Below, in pieces: positions 1-12,600 of a stretch of DNA of 64,000 bases (position 1 is its first letter; each line of letters begins with the position of its first letter). A model generated the notes under the pieces. The model was given only the letters and a program-made list of their open reading frames with translations, was not told the origin of the DNA and searched no databases. A program made the translations under genes and the position numbers. This DNA is from Lotus japonicus (Eukaryota; Streptophyta; Magnoliopsida; Fabales; Fabaceae): NCBI RefSeq assembly GCF_012489685.1, contig NC_080043.1, forward strand, positions 60,478,283-60,542,282, given 5' to 3'.

Positions 1-176
1 TATACCTCGGGAGGCCAAAGATCCTGCGGATTATCTAGGCTGGAATGGGAGCTCAGCTGCAGTGTGCAGTTACTGACCTTGAGGATCCCCTTCCTTGGTG
101 TTGTCGTTGCTGGCTAAGCATTTAGGCGTGCTTTAGTTTTAATGTTTACTTTTCCTACTTACCAAAAAAAAAAAAA
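1..176 (+). mobile_element. LINE 3' end (RNase H tail and poly(A))
   Basis: The first bases read as the end of a LINE ORF2 RNase H domain: a tract beginning IPREAKDPADYLGW, including the PADYL segment that carries the last catalytic Asp in plant LINE RNase H domains. An in-frame stop follows near position 100, then a short 3' UTR and an A-run at about 163-176. The element runs off the left edge of the window. Similarity is by motif only. About 30 bases of the 3' UTR recur at 22980-23010 in the other copy of this AT-rich block. Confidence 0.55.
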
Positions 177-391
177 TTAATACATGTAAAATTTCAAATT
201 AACAAAAAAATTTGAAAATCAAATTAACTAAATTTATTTCTTCTTTTCTCTTATTCTTATCTATAGTAAAATAATGATTTATTCAGATTCAAATTAAAAA
301 ATAATTAATTTAATAATAAGTAATGCAAAATTATTCAAATTCAAAAATTGAAATAATTTATCAATTTAATAAAATAATTCATTATTACAAT

Positions 392-840
392 TGGTGTTGC
401 TGCAAAATTCAAATACAAGTTGTTGGTGTGAAAAATGGAGGGGGGTCTTATTCTTGTAGCTATTTGCAATAAGTGTTATAGAATATGTGCATACTACCTT
501 GATGTTGGTCATTTGTATGTAATTCTGGTACCATGATAGCTGCTGGTAAATTATGAATTTATATTCAGTTGCAGAATGGCTTTCCCAAGATTGGGTACTC
601 TTTTTCCTTGCTAGGTTTTTTTCCCATTGAGTTTTGCCTAGCAAGGTTTTAATGAAGCTCTTTCTTGGGAACTAGTCCTTAGTCACTATGTGGGTTGGTG
701 GTGGGTTTATTTTCCTTTGGGCAAGGTGAAGCTTGGTCGCCTTGTTTCAGGTTCAGATCGCACTGTACACTGTTTCTTGTCTGAAGTTACTTTTGGCTCA
801 GACTTCTTATATTAATAATATTCATTTCTTTTTCAATAAA
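392..840 (+). mobile_element. LINE 3' UTR fragment, sister to the copy at 53251-53700
   Basis: This stretch matches 53251-53700 over its whole length by eye, including the segments GCAGAATGGCTTTCCCA and GCCTAGCAAGGTTTTAATGA and the ending TTCATTTCTTTTTCAA before an A-rich tail. The second copy is the 3' UTR of a LINE with a clear target-site duplication, so this is a severely 5'-truncated insertion of the same family. No ORF is preserved. A possible short duplication (ACAATT) flanks it but is weak in AT-rich DNA. Confidence 0.65.
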
Positions 841-1447
841 AACAATTTAATGAAAATTTTGAAATTTACTAAATCTATTTTCTTCCATTTACATGTTTTA
901 AAATATAATAAATTTATGATTTTATTCAAATTCGAATTCAAAGTAACAATTTAATCAAAGTTACTATTTAATGAAAATTTTCAAATAAAATAAATTTATT
1001 TCTTCCTTCTACGTCTTATATTTGTTTTTTTTGAGGGATTCTACGTGTTATAAAATATAATACAATTTTGGTTTTTTTAAATCTGAATTCGAAATTTATC
1101 AATGTCATACTAGTTCATGAAAAATTTATTATATTCGAAATTATTCATCAAAGTAATCATTATTAATATTTAATGAAAAATTTAGAATTAACGAAATTTA
1201 TTTCATCCTATTTCCGTGTTATTAAATATAACAAAAATACGATTTTATTTAAATTTAAATTTAAAATTAATAAATTCTATACTAGTTAATGCCAAAATTA
1301 TTCAAATTTAATGCAAAATTTCTAAATAAAAAAATCTGGAAAAGAAACATGGTCTGGAAAATTTCTAAATCAAAAAAATGATTCATTTATATTTAATCAT
1401 TATTACTATTTAGGTATTGGTCAAGTTCACTTTAAAAAAAAAATGTA
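841..1447. repeat. AT-rich intergenic block, repeated at 23060-23410
   Basis: No gene is visible. The segment from about 955 to 1330 is near-collinear with 23080-23410, sharing for example TACTATTTAATGAAAATTTT and the run around TTTATTTCATCCTATTTCCG. It ends abruptly at about 1445, where the coding sequence of the Tat element begins. Confidence 0.6.
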
Positions 1448-2809
1448 GTGGTCAAGTTCGTGCCGAGAACACAGAATCAAAGGGCGGACGCCCTGGCGAA
1501 ACTTGCAAGCACTCGGAAGCCCGGAAATAATCGGAGTGTGATTCAGGAGACACTCGCCAATCCAAGCATAGAAGGGGAACTGGTGGCCTCTGTTGACCGC
1601 CAAAACACTTGGATGAACCCCATCGTGGATATCTTGGCCGGAGAGCCAAGTGGGGTAATGAAGTACACAAAAGAGCAAAGGTGAAAAGCAGGGCATTATA
1701 CACTACTTGATGGAACGCTTTTCCGAAGGGGATTCAGCTCGCCCCTCTTAAGGTGTCTCCCACCCGGTAAGTATGAGAGCGTTATGGCGGAGGTTCACGG
1801 GGGGGTTTGCGCCAGTCACATAGGAGGGAGATCCTTAGCGAGCAAGGTTCTTAGGGCAGGATTTTACTGGCCCACGGTAAGGAAAGACTGTGCGGAATTT
1901 GTAAAGAAATGCGAAAAGTTTCAAATGTTCGCAGACTTGCCCAAGGCCCCGCCAGAGCAGCTAGCCACTATCAGCTCGCCATGGCCTTTCGCCATGTGGG
2001 GAGTTGACCTCGTCGGACCTTTCCCAACCGCCAAGTCACTGATGAAGTTCATCCTCGTGGCGGTGGACTACTTCACCAAGTGGGTGGAAGACGAGCCCCT
2101 AGAAAGCATTACTGCAGGCAAGATCGTAAACTTTTACTGGAAGAAAATCGTGCTGGTTTGGGTCCCGAGGGTGATTGTCTCAGATAATGGAACGCAGTTT
2201 GCAAGTAATCAGACGAAAGAATTCTGTGAAGAGATGGGTATCCAGAGAAGATTCTCTTCAGTGGAGCATCCCCAGACAAATGAGCAGGCGGAATCAGCTA
2301 GTAAGGTGATTTTGCGGGGTTTAAAGCGTCGACTTTTTGAAGCAAAGGGAGCTTGGTTGGACGAACTTCCGGTGGTGATATGGTCCTATAACACAACACA
2401 ACATTCGACAACAGGGGAGATCCTTTTCAGGATGACCTATGGCGCGGACGCCATGCTGCTCGTGGAGATAGACAACAGCTCCTGGAGGACGGCACCACAG
2501 TTTGAAGGAGAGAACCCTTCCAACATGGCGGTAGAACTAGACTTGTTGTCTGAAACGCGGGACGAGGCTCGTATCAGAGAGGCTGCAATGAAGCAGCGAG
2601 CTGCAGCGAAATATGACACGAAGGTTCGCCCAAGGGCGATGCAGGAGGGGTACTTGGTGCTTAAGAAGCGAACCGGGAGCACAGGAAACAAGCTAAACTC
2701 GATTTGGGAGGGCCCTTACAGGATTTTGAAGGTATTGGGGAAGGGGGCCTATCACCTAGAAAGCTTAGATGGGAGACGGGTGCCACGGTCTTGGAATGCG
2801 CGAGTCTGA
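1448..2809 (+). pseudogene. Retrotransposon pol: RNase H tail plus integrase (Tat lineage)
   Basis: Codons 1448-1681 are the RNase H end and linker (RADALAKLAST motif). An in-frame TGA at 1682-1684 interrupts, then the same frame runs through integrase. Numbering from the Met at 1784: zinc-finger residues His5, His12 and Cys43 are present, but the fourth position is Phe46 instead of Cys. The core triad is complete: Asp75, Asp134 and Glu170, with exactly 35 residues between the last two. The C-terminal domain keeps the WEGPYRI and GAYHLESLDG signatures. The frame ends at 2809, but the usual final residues appear in the next frame just beyond, so a one-base indel shortened the end. In an intact element integrase would insert the cDNA; this copy is dead. 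No start Met is expected inside a polyprotein. Confidence 0.85.
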
Positions 2810-3625
2810 GGTACTATTACAGTTGAAGCTTAAGGGAAAGCCCGACTTGGCGCAAGGGCGAGCAGCTGAGTGTGGCTCATGAAGACTTGTGGACTAAAAA
2901 CAAAGACACGCTCTTGTTCTCCATCTCGGGAGTTTGTTGGCAAATAACGCCTAAATAGTAAATGGCAGACAACGCCTAAATAGTAAAAATAAAGATACTT
3001 TCTTGTTCTCCATCTCGGGAGTTTGTTGACTATAACGTCTGATTGAAAATACAAAAATTGTATCCAGCCATTTCAATCACACTGAATTGCAGCAAGAGCT
3101 AGGTGGGAAAAATTCCCTGAAGGTGGCGATCCCAACACGACCTTGATGTCCGGGGATCGCTCCGGAAAAGCCGACGCAACTTGCCGTCACTCGTCGGCGA
3201 TGTGTGTGGATAAGCTTCTTATCCACAAAACCTCCCCAAAATATGGGCGAGCGAACCTAACTTGACTAAGTCTCAGGCAACCTATATGGCCAATGGGACC
3301 CGAGCGACTATAAGTCCTCGCCAAGCAAAGCTGGCCAGGCCACGCCTGATCTTACGGGAAATATGGTGTGAACAAAGCCTCAGTTCAAAAACTGAGCAAA
3401 AGTCCTAGTTAAACCCAGCACACCACCAATGTTGTTGAACGTAATTTAGAAACAAAAAAAAAACTGAAAGGGGGTGCGGGAGAGAGCGAGAAAAACGTGG
3501 GGAAGGGTTAAAACAGACGTAGGAAGTAAAACTTAACTGGTTAATTTAAAGATGAAAGTACGAAGATAACAATTAAACAAAGTAAAAAGAAGCGGCATTA
3601 CAATTATTCAAAATAAATTAACACA
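2810..3625. other. Non-coding region of the Tat element between integrase and antisense ORF
   Basis: No ORF is supported. The stretch contains a short tandem duplication: a unit ending CTTGTTCTCCATCTCGGGAG occurs near 2910 and again near 3000, about 92 bases apart, with the shorter repeat AACGCCTAAATAGTAAA between them. Long non-coding spacers with tandem repeats in this position are common in Tat-lineage elements. Confidence 0.5.
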
Positions 3626-4744
3626 TTATATCTTCTTCTCTTGTTCCACAGCATCCCCGAGATCGACTTCAGCGACTTCCAGGGGGTCTTCTGGACCCTC
3701 TAACCCAGCAGGAGTAACCCTTTTAAAAACACCCAGGGAGTCGAGATTGATAGTAGGATGGAGGTGCTTGACTTGAGCTTTGGCAACCAGGAAGCCGCAA
3801 ACACGCTCCTTGGCGGCCACATGGGTGGCTTCACTCCTTATCTTCTCTTCCAGGATGACGGCTTGGGCCTCGTGGTCAGCCAAAAGTTTACACTTGGATT
3901 CCAGATCTGATTGGGCCACAACAAGCGCCTCATTTTGGCCCGCCAGTTCCTCACGCAAATCAGCAATCTCCTTGTCTTTGGCGGCGAGGATTTTTTCCTG
4001 AGAGGTAGCAGCGATCTCCTTTGCATCAAGTTCCTGCTGGAGCTCCTCGACCTGGGCCTCAAGTTTTTCTTCCTTCTCGTTCACCTTTATCATCTCAAGC
4101 TTTGCATCCCTGAGCTTCTGCCGCATTTTCTCTGTCTTACTCTCCTCCGCTGCCAACTGGTTGGACAGCCTAGAGCAGGTGTCATTGCCCCGAAGGTTGT
4201 CAGAACGCAGTTTCTTTACCTCTTGGCGGAGCCCGACAATTCCAGTAAGAGGTCGCGCCTACCAGGCCACTTGGGCAAATAGGCAGCCAGCGCGGAAAAG
4301 ATTGGACACAGCTATCTGGGCAACGTCTTGCGGGTTCTGGCCGAAGGCCCCCTTAATTTTTCAAGATAAGGGGGGGATAGGAGAAAATAGAAAGGATCTG
4401 GGGGAAAGCTGCTGGAAGGACCCGCGGGCTGGGCTGCTGAGAGATTCTCTCCCTCGCCACCAACCCCGGGAGAATTAGGGGCCGAGGGTCACCTTGACAG
4501 GCGAAGGAATCGACGGACGGATGGAAGAGGGCGATCGCTGACCTTCCACCATAGTTACAGGGCGAGGAGCATCTGGCGATTGGGAAGCATTAACCTCGCC
4601 AAGATGGGCGAACGCCGAGGGGTCGCAAGCGCTGTCCGCGACAACATAATCAGGCGTGACGAACCCTCCGCATCTGCCAGGCAAAAGAGTGGTTTGAGAG
4701 TTTGACTCGCCCACTTTACTCCTCTTGGGTGAGCAGGCGCTCAC
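3626..4744 (-). pseudogene. Antisense extra ORF of the Tat element, C-terminal part (coiled coil)
   Basis: Two open segments lie on the minus strand. 4744-4475 is a Ser/Pro-rich linker. 4156-3626 (176 codons) has a strongly charged, heptad-like stretch of about 110 residues (KEEKLEAQVEELQQELDAKE and on), followed by a tail ending in Glu/Lys. This linker plus coiled coil is the usual C-terminus of the plant transposon proteins whose N-terminal domain is found here at 16838-17646 and 4926-5100. The segments are in different frames with stops between, so introns or decay separate them. The role of such proteins is not established. Orientation is opposite to gag-pol. Confidence 0.6.
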
Positions 4745-4925
4745 TGGTGAACTCTATCTTTTTCCTCCGACTTGGACCGGAGAGGGCGCCTTGACGTTCC
4801 CTGAAGTGAAGGCCTTCAGCAGATCGGTGGTAGAAAACTTCATGATTCCTGCAGAGTAAAGGGAAAAGTCGTTAGTGACAAAAATACTAAGAGGGAAGCT
4901 CGAAGATGACGTTTAGTGGGGAAAC

Positions 4926-5100
4926 CTAATCGAGGGAATAGGTCGGAGCCTGGAGAGGCGCCGAGCAATTCAGCGCAACTGAGGCGGGGAAGCTGAGACA
5001 GGACCCTAAAGGAAAATTTTCTTCGGAAGAGGGAAATGCCTTAGGGGGATCAACCATGGACTTTGGACATTGGGTCCGGTAAAGCGGAAAGAGGGCTTTC
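4926..5100 (-). pseudogene. Antisense ORF, middle part (right side of the 5101 insertion)
   Basis: Minus-strand codons read KALFPLYRTQCPKSMVDPP, the proline-rich segment that ends the N-terminal domain of plant mobile-domain/transposon proteins. It stops at 4926. It continues the ORF of 16838-17646: the split is made by the solo LTR at 5101-16832, and the duplicated target CTTTC (5096-5100 and 16833-16837) marks the junction. The frame is broken, so no protein is claimed. Confidence 0.6.
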
Positions 5101-5976
5101 TGTAACACCCCAATTTTCGGGTGTCACTTTAGTAACTAAAAAATAAAATAAAGCGGAAAAGCAGGTATTTTTTTTTCGTTTTCTTTTTAAATAAAAAGAT
5201 TTGTTGAATTAAGGACTCAAACCATTCGCGATTAACAACGACTAATATACAATATAAGCACATCCCTCGCTGCAACAACAACAACAAAAAACATCGTCAC
5301 GAGTGTCCTCAAGTGACAGAAAGTAACATCAAGTAACTGAAAGTAGTGCCCGCAGGCAAACAAGTGCGACCCATCGCTAGAGTCATAAGTTTTATAAATA
5401 CAGTCCTCCAAGAAAGTAAGTTAGCCCAGGACGGCTTTCAAAAGACCTCTTACGTTCGACAAACTCCCTGTGATCCTCATGGAAGAGAACCACACAAAAA
5501 GCTGATAGACGGGGACTGTAACACCCCGATTTCGGTGGCGTCACTTTCGTAACCAAAAGAAAATACTTTAAGCGGAAAACGTGAATTATTTTTTTTTGAT
5601 AATAAAATGAAAGACTGAAGGTAAATAAACTTCTCGACAAAAGGTAAAAGAGAACTAATATACATCTACGTAAATATATACATGCCCACACTAGTACCAG
5701 CCACATCGCGAGTAACCTCAAGCGACGGGTGACAGAAGAAAGTAACGCCCGAAGACAAAAGTACAAACCAAAAGAAAAGTCAAGTGTCCGCAACACTATC
5801 CCTCAAAATGAGAATGAGTTAGCCCAGATGGCCTAAAACAGGACCTCTTAGTCCAACCAACTCTCTGTGATTTCCGTAAAGAGAACCCCAAGAAAAGCTA
5901 AAGGTCGGGAACCTACCCTGCCCAAAACGAAAGACTGAACATCAGAGCCAAGACGCTACTCCTACGCTAATCCCAA

Positions 5977-6423
5977 CTATGCATCCCCAAGATCGTCGTC
6001 TGAATCTAAATCCAAGACGACTATGTCGATGACTGCATTGGTCTCCACAGTTGGTCGAGCGGGTTCTGCACCCGATCCCAAGTCTATAGCAGCCGCGACA
6101 GTGGGTGAACTAGTGCCTGAAAAAGTCCCTCCCACAGGCACCTCCTCCGAGGGGTAGACGTCGTCCGAAGGCGACGGTGGTGGTGGCACTCCCAGTCCAG
6201 GTCCGCAGTGTACACCCGGTGGCAAGTTGAAGCTGATAGTGTAGTGCCTCCAAACTCTGTGCGTCAGGCTTGGTATCCGGTCAATGCGATCCTCCATTAT
6301 TCGCCCCGAATAGATAGCTCGGTGGCCAGCGGGGTCGACCACCCATGAGCCCGGGGTGTCTTGGTCCAACATCTCAAACCTGGTCCCCCCCGAAGGGACG
6401 ACCGTCTCGTACCAGTCCGCCAT
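5977..6423 (-). CDS. LTR-encoded acidic ORF, copy A (148 codons)
   Basis: I do not recognise this protein. It lies wholly inside solo LTR A, sense to the retroelement. Starting from the first ATG (MADWYE) it has three parts: an N-terminal block with PSGGTRFEMLDQD, GSWVVDPAGHRAIYSGRIME and FNLPPGVHCGPG; a Pro/Ser/acidic linker (PPPPSPSDD, PSEE); and an acidic end with VVLDLDSDDD. The same order occurs at 29227-29703, 36642-37121 and 43604-44083. The reading frame upstream of the ATG differs by one base from the other copies, which suggests translation starts here and not further upstream. No membrane segment or signal peptide is seen. Whether it is expressed is unknown. Confidence 0.55.
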   Translation of the reverse strand: MADWYETVVPSGGTRFEMLDQDTPGSWVVDPAGHRAIYSGRIMEDRIDRIPSLTHRVWRHYTISFNLPPGVHCGPGLGVPPPPSPSDDVYPSEEVPVGGTFSGTSSPTVAAAIDLGSGAEPARPTVETNAVIDIVVLDLDSDDDLGDA

Positions 6424-7872
6424 ACTCAACTGACAATGGCGTAGTCCGCCCAAACACACACAGAAGACGCGAGGGTCAACTCCAAAGAATTATATAAATA
6501 TTAAAGCCAGATATATATATGGGATAATAATTATTAGCCTCTCAGGCTTAGAGTTTAGGGATAACATCCTAGGGTTGCATATATCACAATGAATATAAAG
6601 ATAATAATAAGAATTAGCATGCCTCAAGTAGGATAAACAGGTACCAATCACACTCAGCAACTAAGTCAGCATGTATGTTGCATGAAATGCAATGCTGGGT
6701 AACAAAATGCATTCCGGAAGAAGGATGGACATCAACGAGACGGCCCTAACACCAGCCACGGTGGGTACCTTCCTGCTCGCGTGTCTCTTACACCACACAA
6801 AAGTAGTCAGATCAGCAGTGAACCCGTAGGTCTGCCATTCCGTCTGCTACTGAGGACCACCGTAGTGTCCTAAATATGGAAATCCGGGTCTTATGACCAT
6901 TTTGGAATCCACCGAGGTCCGGTAATCCGCCGTGTATTAACCTCAAAATGAGTGCATGAATGCAAGTGATTAGCCAAACAACGTCTCCGACCTCACTCGA
7001 CACGTCGTCACGTGTTCTAGCTAACTTATTGTCTCTAAAAAGCCTACCCTAAGGCAAACGTCGATTCTGCGACAAAATGAATTAATCAAAAAGAAGAAGA
7101 ATGTACTTTGGAACTCATGGTTCCCGGCTAAACTTTAGATAGCCAATCAATAAACTGCTCATCGAGCGAAAAGGTACCGAAGTACTTGGAAACTTATAGT
7201 CTCCGGCTAAACTTTAGATAGCCAAACATTAAACTGCTCATCGAGCGAAAAGAGTATAAGCGTACTCGGAAACTTGTAAGTTTCCTCAAGACTTGGACTC
7301 GACGACACTTCTCATATTTCCCAAACTAATATTCAGGCTCTAAGCTCTTATCTAAGATTATTATTATTGTTCAAAGTATTTAGAAGTTGATTAATGTCTT
7401 ATGAGTTTTCCGTGATAAAATAGTTTTCATTTTAACCTTATAATACTTCCTAAGAGTTTTTAGAGATCCCATAATCTCAAATAATTCCCTGAGAAGGTCT
7501 CGATCCATTAAAACATAACAAGGTCCGAACTCCGTTCGTCCTTTAAAACTCTCTCAAAATCTCATAAAAATTCGGCATGACTTGCCCGTAATCCTCACTT
7601 TCCAGAAACATAGGCACGAGTGGAATAGCATCAATGAAACAGCTCAACCAATAGGCATAACCAGCATATTCCAACACATCCTAAGTTAACCATGTAGCAC
7701 ATAGCATGTGAATCATTTAGCACACAATATCATGGCATCAAGTACTCAACAAGGTCGGCCGAAGCCTCAGAGAACAATTCAGACATTTAGCAATTAAGTG
7801 CATAACACATAAGCCAAGTCGAACTTGTCGACACCTAAAGCATTATCTAGTAATTCAGAGAGTAGCCCTCAC

Positions 7873-7950
7873 CTGTAACTCCTCCAGCGTTTTCCTCACA
7901 ACCTCCTTCACGTTCCTCGCCTTGATCTCCAGGAAACTCCTCAAAAGAAC
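7873..7950 (-). other. Conserved 78-bp exon-like block in LTR A
   Basis: Bounded on the minus strand by AG at its 5' side and ACAG|GTGAGGGC at its 3' side. Its open frame encodes a Glu-rich peptide beginning GSFEEFPGDQ. The same position in the other LTRs is again 78 bp (69 bp in LTR D) with the same hydrophobic/acidic pattern. It is probably an exon of the LTR transcript. Confidence 0.4.
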
Positions 7951-8752
7951 CTTAAGCCAAATCACAGAAATCAACACATTGAGTCAGAAACTCAGCAAGC
8001 AATAAGTCCTAGGGTTACACGGTACATTACAAACTCTGTGGTACGACAATCTAACGCGTTAAGACAAGTTTTCGAAAAAGTCGGATTTCCTTCCCCCCTT
8101 GGTATAGCTCTCGGCCACTTTCCTTAATTGGGAGGGTCGATTTTTCTTCGATCAAACTTGGTTCCTAGGTTAACATAAGCCGTAACTAAGACGGTTCTAA
8201 GCTCGGAAAAATTTTCGGATCGAAAACTGATATAGGGGCAGTTTGGTCATTATTTTTAGCTCAGAATTTCAAAATTGGATTTTTGAAAAACAAATTGGAT
8301 GGGGACGTCCACAACGACGTTTATGACGACAAATCCTACTAGCACTAAGCCAAGTCGATAGATTAGAGCGTAAAGGTTGCGACTTTGCCGAAAAATGGGT
8401 ATTTAGGGTAGAAATTGATCCCGGCGGCATTTCGTCGACATTTGACAAAATCTAATCCGCAGAACACGCTCAGGAGCATGCAGGGAAGAAGTTTAGACGC
8501 TGAAATCAACTGATTTGAACAGTTTTTCAAAAACCTCAAAATTTTGAACTCAGAAAGTCGCAGGAGAAATGGACAGAAACGACGATTCGAAGGAGAGTAT
8601 AGATTACCTACCTCGAGGTCTTCGATTAGTGACGAACGGTGAAGCAAACGGGCAAGAATCGACGAAGATCCGGATCTCTCTCTCTCTCTAGGAACTCGCG
8701 GTTTTGGGGTGGGGGAAAATGGGTTTTTTGTGAAAAAATCTAATTTTTCAAG

Positions 8753-8762
8753 CTATTTATAG
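8753..8762 (-). promoter_or_regulatory. LTR promoter TATA box, copy A
   Basis: CTATTTATAG (palindromic core) sits at the position where the young LTR has CTATATATAG. It lies upstream of a purine-rich leader and of the exon-like signals, so it is the likely start of retroelement transcription. Confidence 0.5.
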
Positions 8763-10017
8763 GTTTTGGAAAAAACGGAAAAATGATTTTTTTGCGATTC
8801 CGATTTTTCCTGCGCGTTCCTCTGCGCATTCTAAGATAGGTTCTGGCGACAGAATTCCAGAACTCAAAATAGAATTCTTGGAATTAAACCAAAAGATCCA
8901 AAATCGGCATAAGTCGGTGTAAGTCGGTTTATCCCGAAAAACTACTTTTTGCAGTGATCGTCGGACGAGAAAACTTCCTTCTGAAGAAAGATTAGGAATG
9001 ATGAGAGAAGTAGGAGAACGCGGGTAGAATCTTCATTTGAGTTTCCGGATAGAAAAAGTCTTCATCGTCTGTCGATCTTAGGTTTTTCGAACTATCAGGG
9101 ATTCCGTTTCGGCAAACTTCCGAGAATTGGAATTTGACGTTCGTACTTTCCAGGATTTCGCATCGAAATAATTGTTTAAGGACGGAAAAGAGAAGTTCTA
9201 ACATTTCTCTGAGGATTTTTGGAATTAGTTTCCATCGTGTCCTAAAGCGTAAATTAACTATTCACTAATACCTTTGACCTAGGATTAAGCGTATGTTAGT
9301 CGTGCTATAACTCTTTCGGTTTTTCGATAAATTCTTGGACTTTTCCTGAACCTCTTTCCTTCCCAAATTTATCTTAATCAAATAACTCTTTTATTTTATT
9401 CACTTATCCAAAGCGTTAAAACTTGGGCCTTACAGGGACCTACCCTGCCCCAAAAAGGGAAATGACAATCAGAGCTATGACACTAACACCCAACCTTAGT
9501 AAGCTCTAAACACCCATACCCTATATGTAACACCCCGATTTCGGTGGCGTCACTTTAGTAACCAAAAAGAAAGTTTAAGCGGAAAAACGTGAATATTTTT
9601 TTTTTTTTTGATAACACCATCGAAGACTGGAAGAAATAAAACTCTACAACAAAAGCTAACTAGTGTATAATATAAATACAGCCCCCGCTGTAAGTAGCAA
9701 ACCACGTCACGAGTAAACCTCCAGTGACGGAAAGTAGTAGAAAGTAGCGCCCGTAGGCGAAAGGTACAGACCAAAAGAAAGGTCAAGTGTTCGCATCACT
9801 ATCCCTCAAAAATGAGAATAAGCTGGCCCATCGGCCCAAAACAAGACCTCCTAAGTCCAGCCAACTCTCTGTGATCCCCGTAAAGAAACCACACAAAAAG
9901 CTATCGGCGGAAAACTACCCTGTTCCCAAAAAAAACAAATGATGTTCAGAGCTAAGACTCTACTCCTACACTAATCCCATCTCGAGGAGCTCACACCAGC
10001 ACTAAAACCTACATGCT

Positions 10018-10171
10018 AGCATGATCGTCGTCCGAATTCAAAATCCAGAGCGACCTAGTCTATGTACACCATCCGTCCTCCTCTCGCTACCGCGATACGC
10101 TCCTGTTCCAGCATCTCAACTCTAGTTCCCCCCGAAGGGTGAACCATCATGATCTAGTCCGCCCTGGACAT
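10018..10171 (-). pseudogene. Remnant of the LTR-encoded ORF, copy B
   Basis: The ATG after the conserved TTTGTCAG is present (10169-10171), but the Trp codon of the ADW motif is now TAG, so it stops after five codons. Most of the ORF is then deleted: the proximal part joins the acidic 3' end (10018-10060) directly. This copy shows what neutral decay of the ORF looks like, in contrast to copies A, D and E. Confidence 0.6.
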
Positions 10172-11701
10172 CTGACAAAGGGCGTTTGTCCGCCAAAGCA
10201 CACACAGAAGACGCGAGGGTCAACTCCAAAGAATTATATAAATAATAGCATCGATAGATACAGATAATAGAATAACCACTTAGGCTTATAGCTAGGGATA
10301 ACATCCTAGGGTTGCATATTCCATAATGAACATAACAGCAATAATAACAATTAACATGTTCCAAATAGGATTAACAAATAACACTCACATTCGACAACTA
10401 AATTAGTATGCATGTTGCATGATATGATATGCAGGTTGACCCAGTCAACCACATGCATTCCGGAAAGGGATGGACATCAAACGGATCAGCCCTAACACCA
10501 GCCACGGTGGGACCATTTTGGCCCGCGTGCCTCTTACTCCAACGACTGCGGTAGTCAGATCAGCAGTAAACCCGTAGGTCTGCCATTTCGGTCTGCTACA
10601 AGAGACGTCTACAAACGCTCTTACACGGCATTCCGGGTCTTATGACCATTTTGGAAACCGACGAGGTCCAGAGTACGTCCTGTGTTAATACCCCATTAAT
10701 GTTGCATGAATGTAGGATGATTAGTCAAACAACGTCTCCGAATCTCACTCGACACGTCGCCACGTGTTCTATCTAAATTAAAGTCTCTAAAAGTTTACCC
10801 TAAGGTAAAGTCGATTCTGCGACAAAAGACAACACTTCACAACAACACATAACTCATGATGATCTACAAATCATCCGACTCATCTCAATCCGATGGTCGT
10901 AACTGCTCAATGAGCAAGAGTATCAACATACTCGGGAACTATCAATTCCCCGGACTTATCCCCAGGATAGCCCAACCACACATAGCTGCCCCAACAGCAC
11001 AAGAGCATCAACATACTCAACACAGCTGCTCCAACAGCACAAGAACATCGACATACTCAACACTTCCCAACTTCCTCAACGATTGGATCCGACGACACTT
11101 CTCGTTTTCCAAAAACTAAGATTTGCATCCGAAGCTTCCTTTCGAGTTTATTATCTTTATTTAAAGATTTAGAGGTTGTTTAATGTCTTATGAATTTTCT
11201 TTCAAAATAATATCCTTTTTAGTCTTATCGCAAATCCTATAAGTTCTCGGGATCTCCTAATCCCCAAATGACTCCAGAGAATGTCTCGATCCATAAACAT
11301 CATAACAAGGCCCGAATCTCATTCGTCCTATCAAACTTTCTCAAAACTCTCAAAATAAAATCGGCATGACCTGCCCGCTATTCTCACTATTCAGAATCTC
11401 AGATATCATAGCAGCAGCATAATTAACTCATCGCAGTCAACAACATGTCATATATCGATACATCTCAGAATAAACACATAGCACTTAGCATATAAAGCAT
11501 GCACCACACATCCTAAATTACCCAATTAGCACTTAGCATGTAATTCACTCTCAAAAGCATTCAGTAGATGAATCATCTACATTGTCAGCCGAAGCCTCAG
11601 AAAACATTTTCCAATCACACACAATCCAGTGCATAAACAGTAAACAATGTCGAAAGCATCGACCCTAAGCATTAACTAGAGATTCAGTGAGATGCCCTCA
11701 C

Positions 11702-11779
11702 CTGTAGGTTCTCCAGAATGATCGTCTAACGCTTCCTCACAAGCAAAGCCTTGTTCCTCGGGAAACTCTTCAAAAGCAC
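11702..11779 (-). other. Conserved 78-bp exon-like block in LTR B
   Basis: Same length and frame as in LTR A. It encodes a peptide beginning GAFEEFPEEQGFACEEAL and is followed by the splice-donor-like ACAG|GTGAGGGC. Confidence 0.4.
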
Positions 11780-12590
11780 CTTTAGAACAAAACCATAGAA
11801 ATCAATCAAAATCTATCGGAAACTAAGCTATCAATACTCACTAAGGTTACCCGAAGTAGTACATACTCCGAGGTACGATAATCTAGCGCGAAAGACAAGT
11901 TTTCGGAAAAGGAAATTTTCCTCCTCCCCCTTAATAGGTTCGGCCACTTTTGGTAATTGGGGAACTCGATTTTTCTTCGATCAAACTTGGTTCCTATGCT
12001 TTCATTAGCCGTAACTAAGGGTATTCTGAACTCGGAAAAATTATCGGATCAAAAACTGTCGTAGGGGTATTTTGGTCACTATTTTTAACTTAGAATTTCA
12101 AACCTGAAATCCCAAAAATCAAATTTGACAGGGACGTCACTAACGACGTTTATGACAACTAATCCTACTAGCACTAAGCTAAGGCGATAGTTTTCAGCCT
12201 AAAGGTTGAAGCTTTACTCCAAAAACTCCAAAAATGGGTATTTAAGGCTAAAATTGATTCTGGCGGAAATCCGGCGGCATAACGGAAAATCTAATCTGGC
12301 AGAAGTGATCTTGGGCACATAAGGAAGAGGTTTAGAATCAGAAATGAAATATTCAGGATAGTTTTGCAAAAACCTCAAAACTATCAGCTCAGAAAAGTCT
12401 ACAGAAAAGCTATGGAAAAAGCGATCAGAGGTAAGGATTAGCGACTATACCTCGAAACCTTGAAGCAGCAACTGATTGATCAACGATCAAGCAAGAAATG
12501 AAGAAAAGCTCTTCTTCCTCTTCCTTCTATGGAGCTCGCGGCCTTGGAGAGAAAATGGAGGAGTTTTTGTAATTTTTCTCACCTTTCTTG

Positions 12591-12600
12591 CTATATATAG
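12591..12600 (-). promoter_or_regulatory. LTR promoter TATA box, copy B
   Basis: CTATATATAG, identical to the box in the young LTR pair. The leader downstream (GGCCGCGAGC, then CAATCAGTTGCTGCTTCAAG) is also conserved. Confidence 0.55.

Larger units (their letters stand above)
5517..9434 (-). mobile_element. Solo LTR A (nested in C0), 3918 bp
   Basis: Starts TGTAACACCCCGATTTCGG and ends TTGGGCCTTACA, with perfect TSD GGGAC at 5512-5516 and 9435-9439. The sequence on both sides is the outer LTR C0. No internal region or second LTR is present, so it is a solo LTR, normally the product of LTR-LTR recombination. It retains the LTR ORF (5977-6423), the promoter box (8753-8762), the 78-bp exon-like block (7873-7950) and the cluster around 7000-7080 with the G-box and the GTCGATTCTGCGACAAAA motif. 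Confidence 0.9.

Noticed and set aside
10122..10364. 80-codon minus-strand ORF in solo LTR B as a separate gene
   Set aside because: It is the upstream flank of the LTR ORF in a different frame, opened by indels; the real ATG frame stops after five codons.
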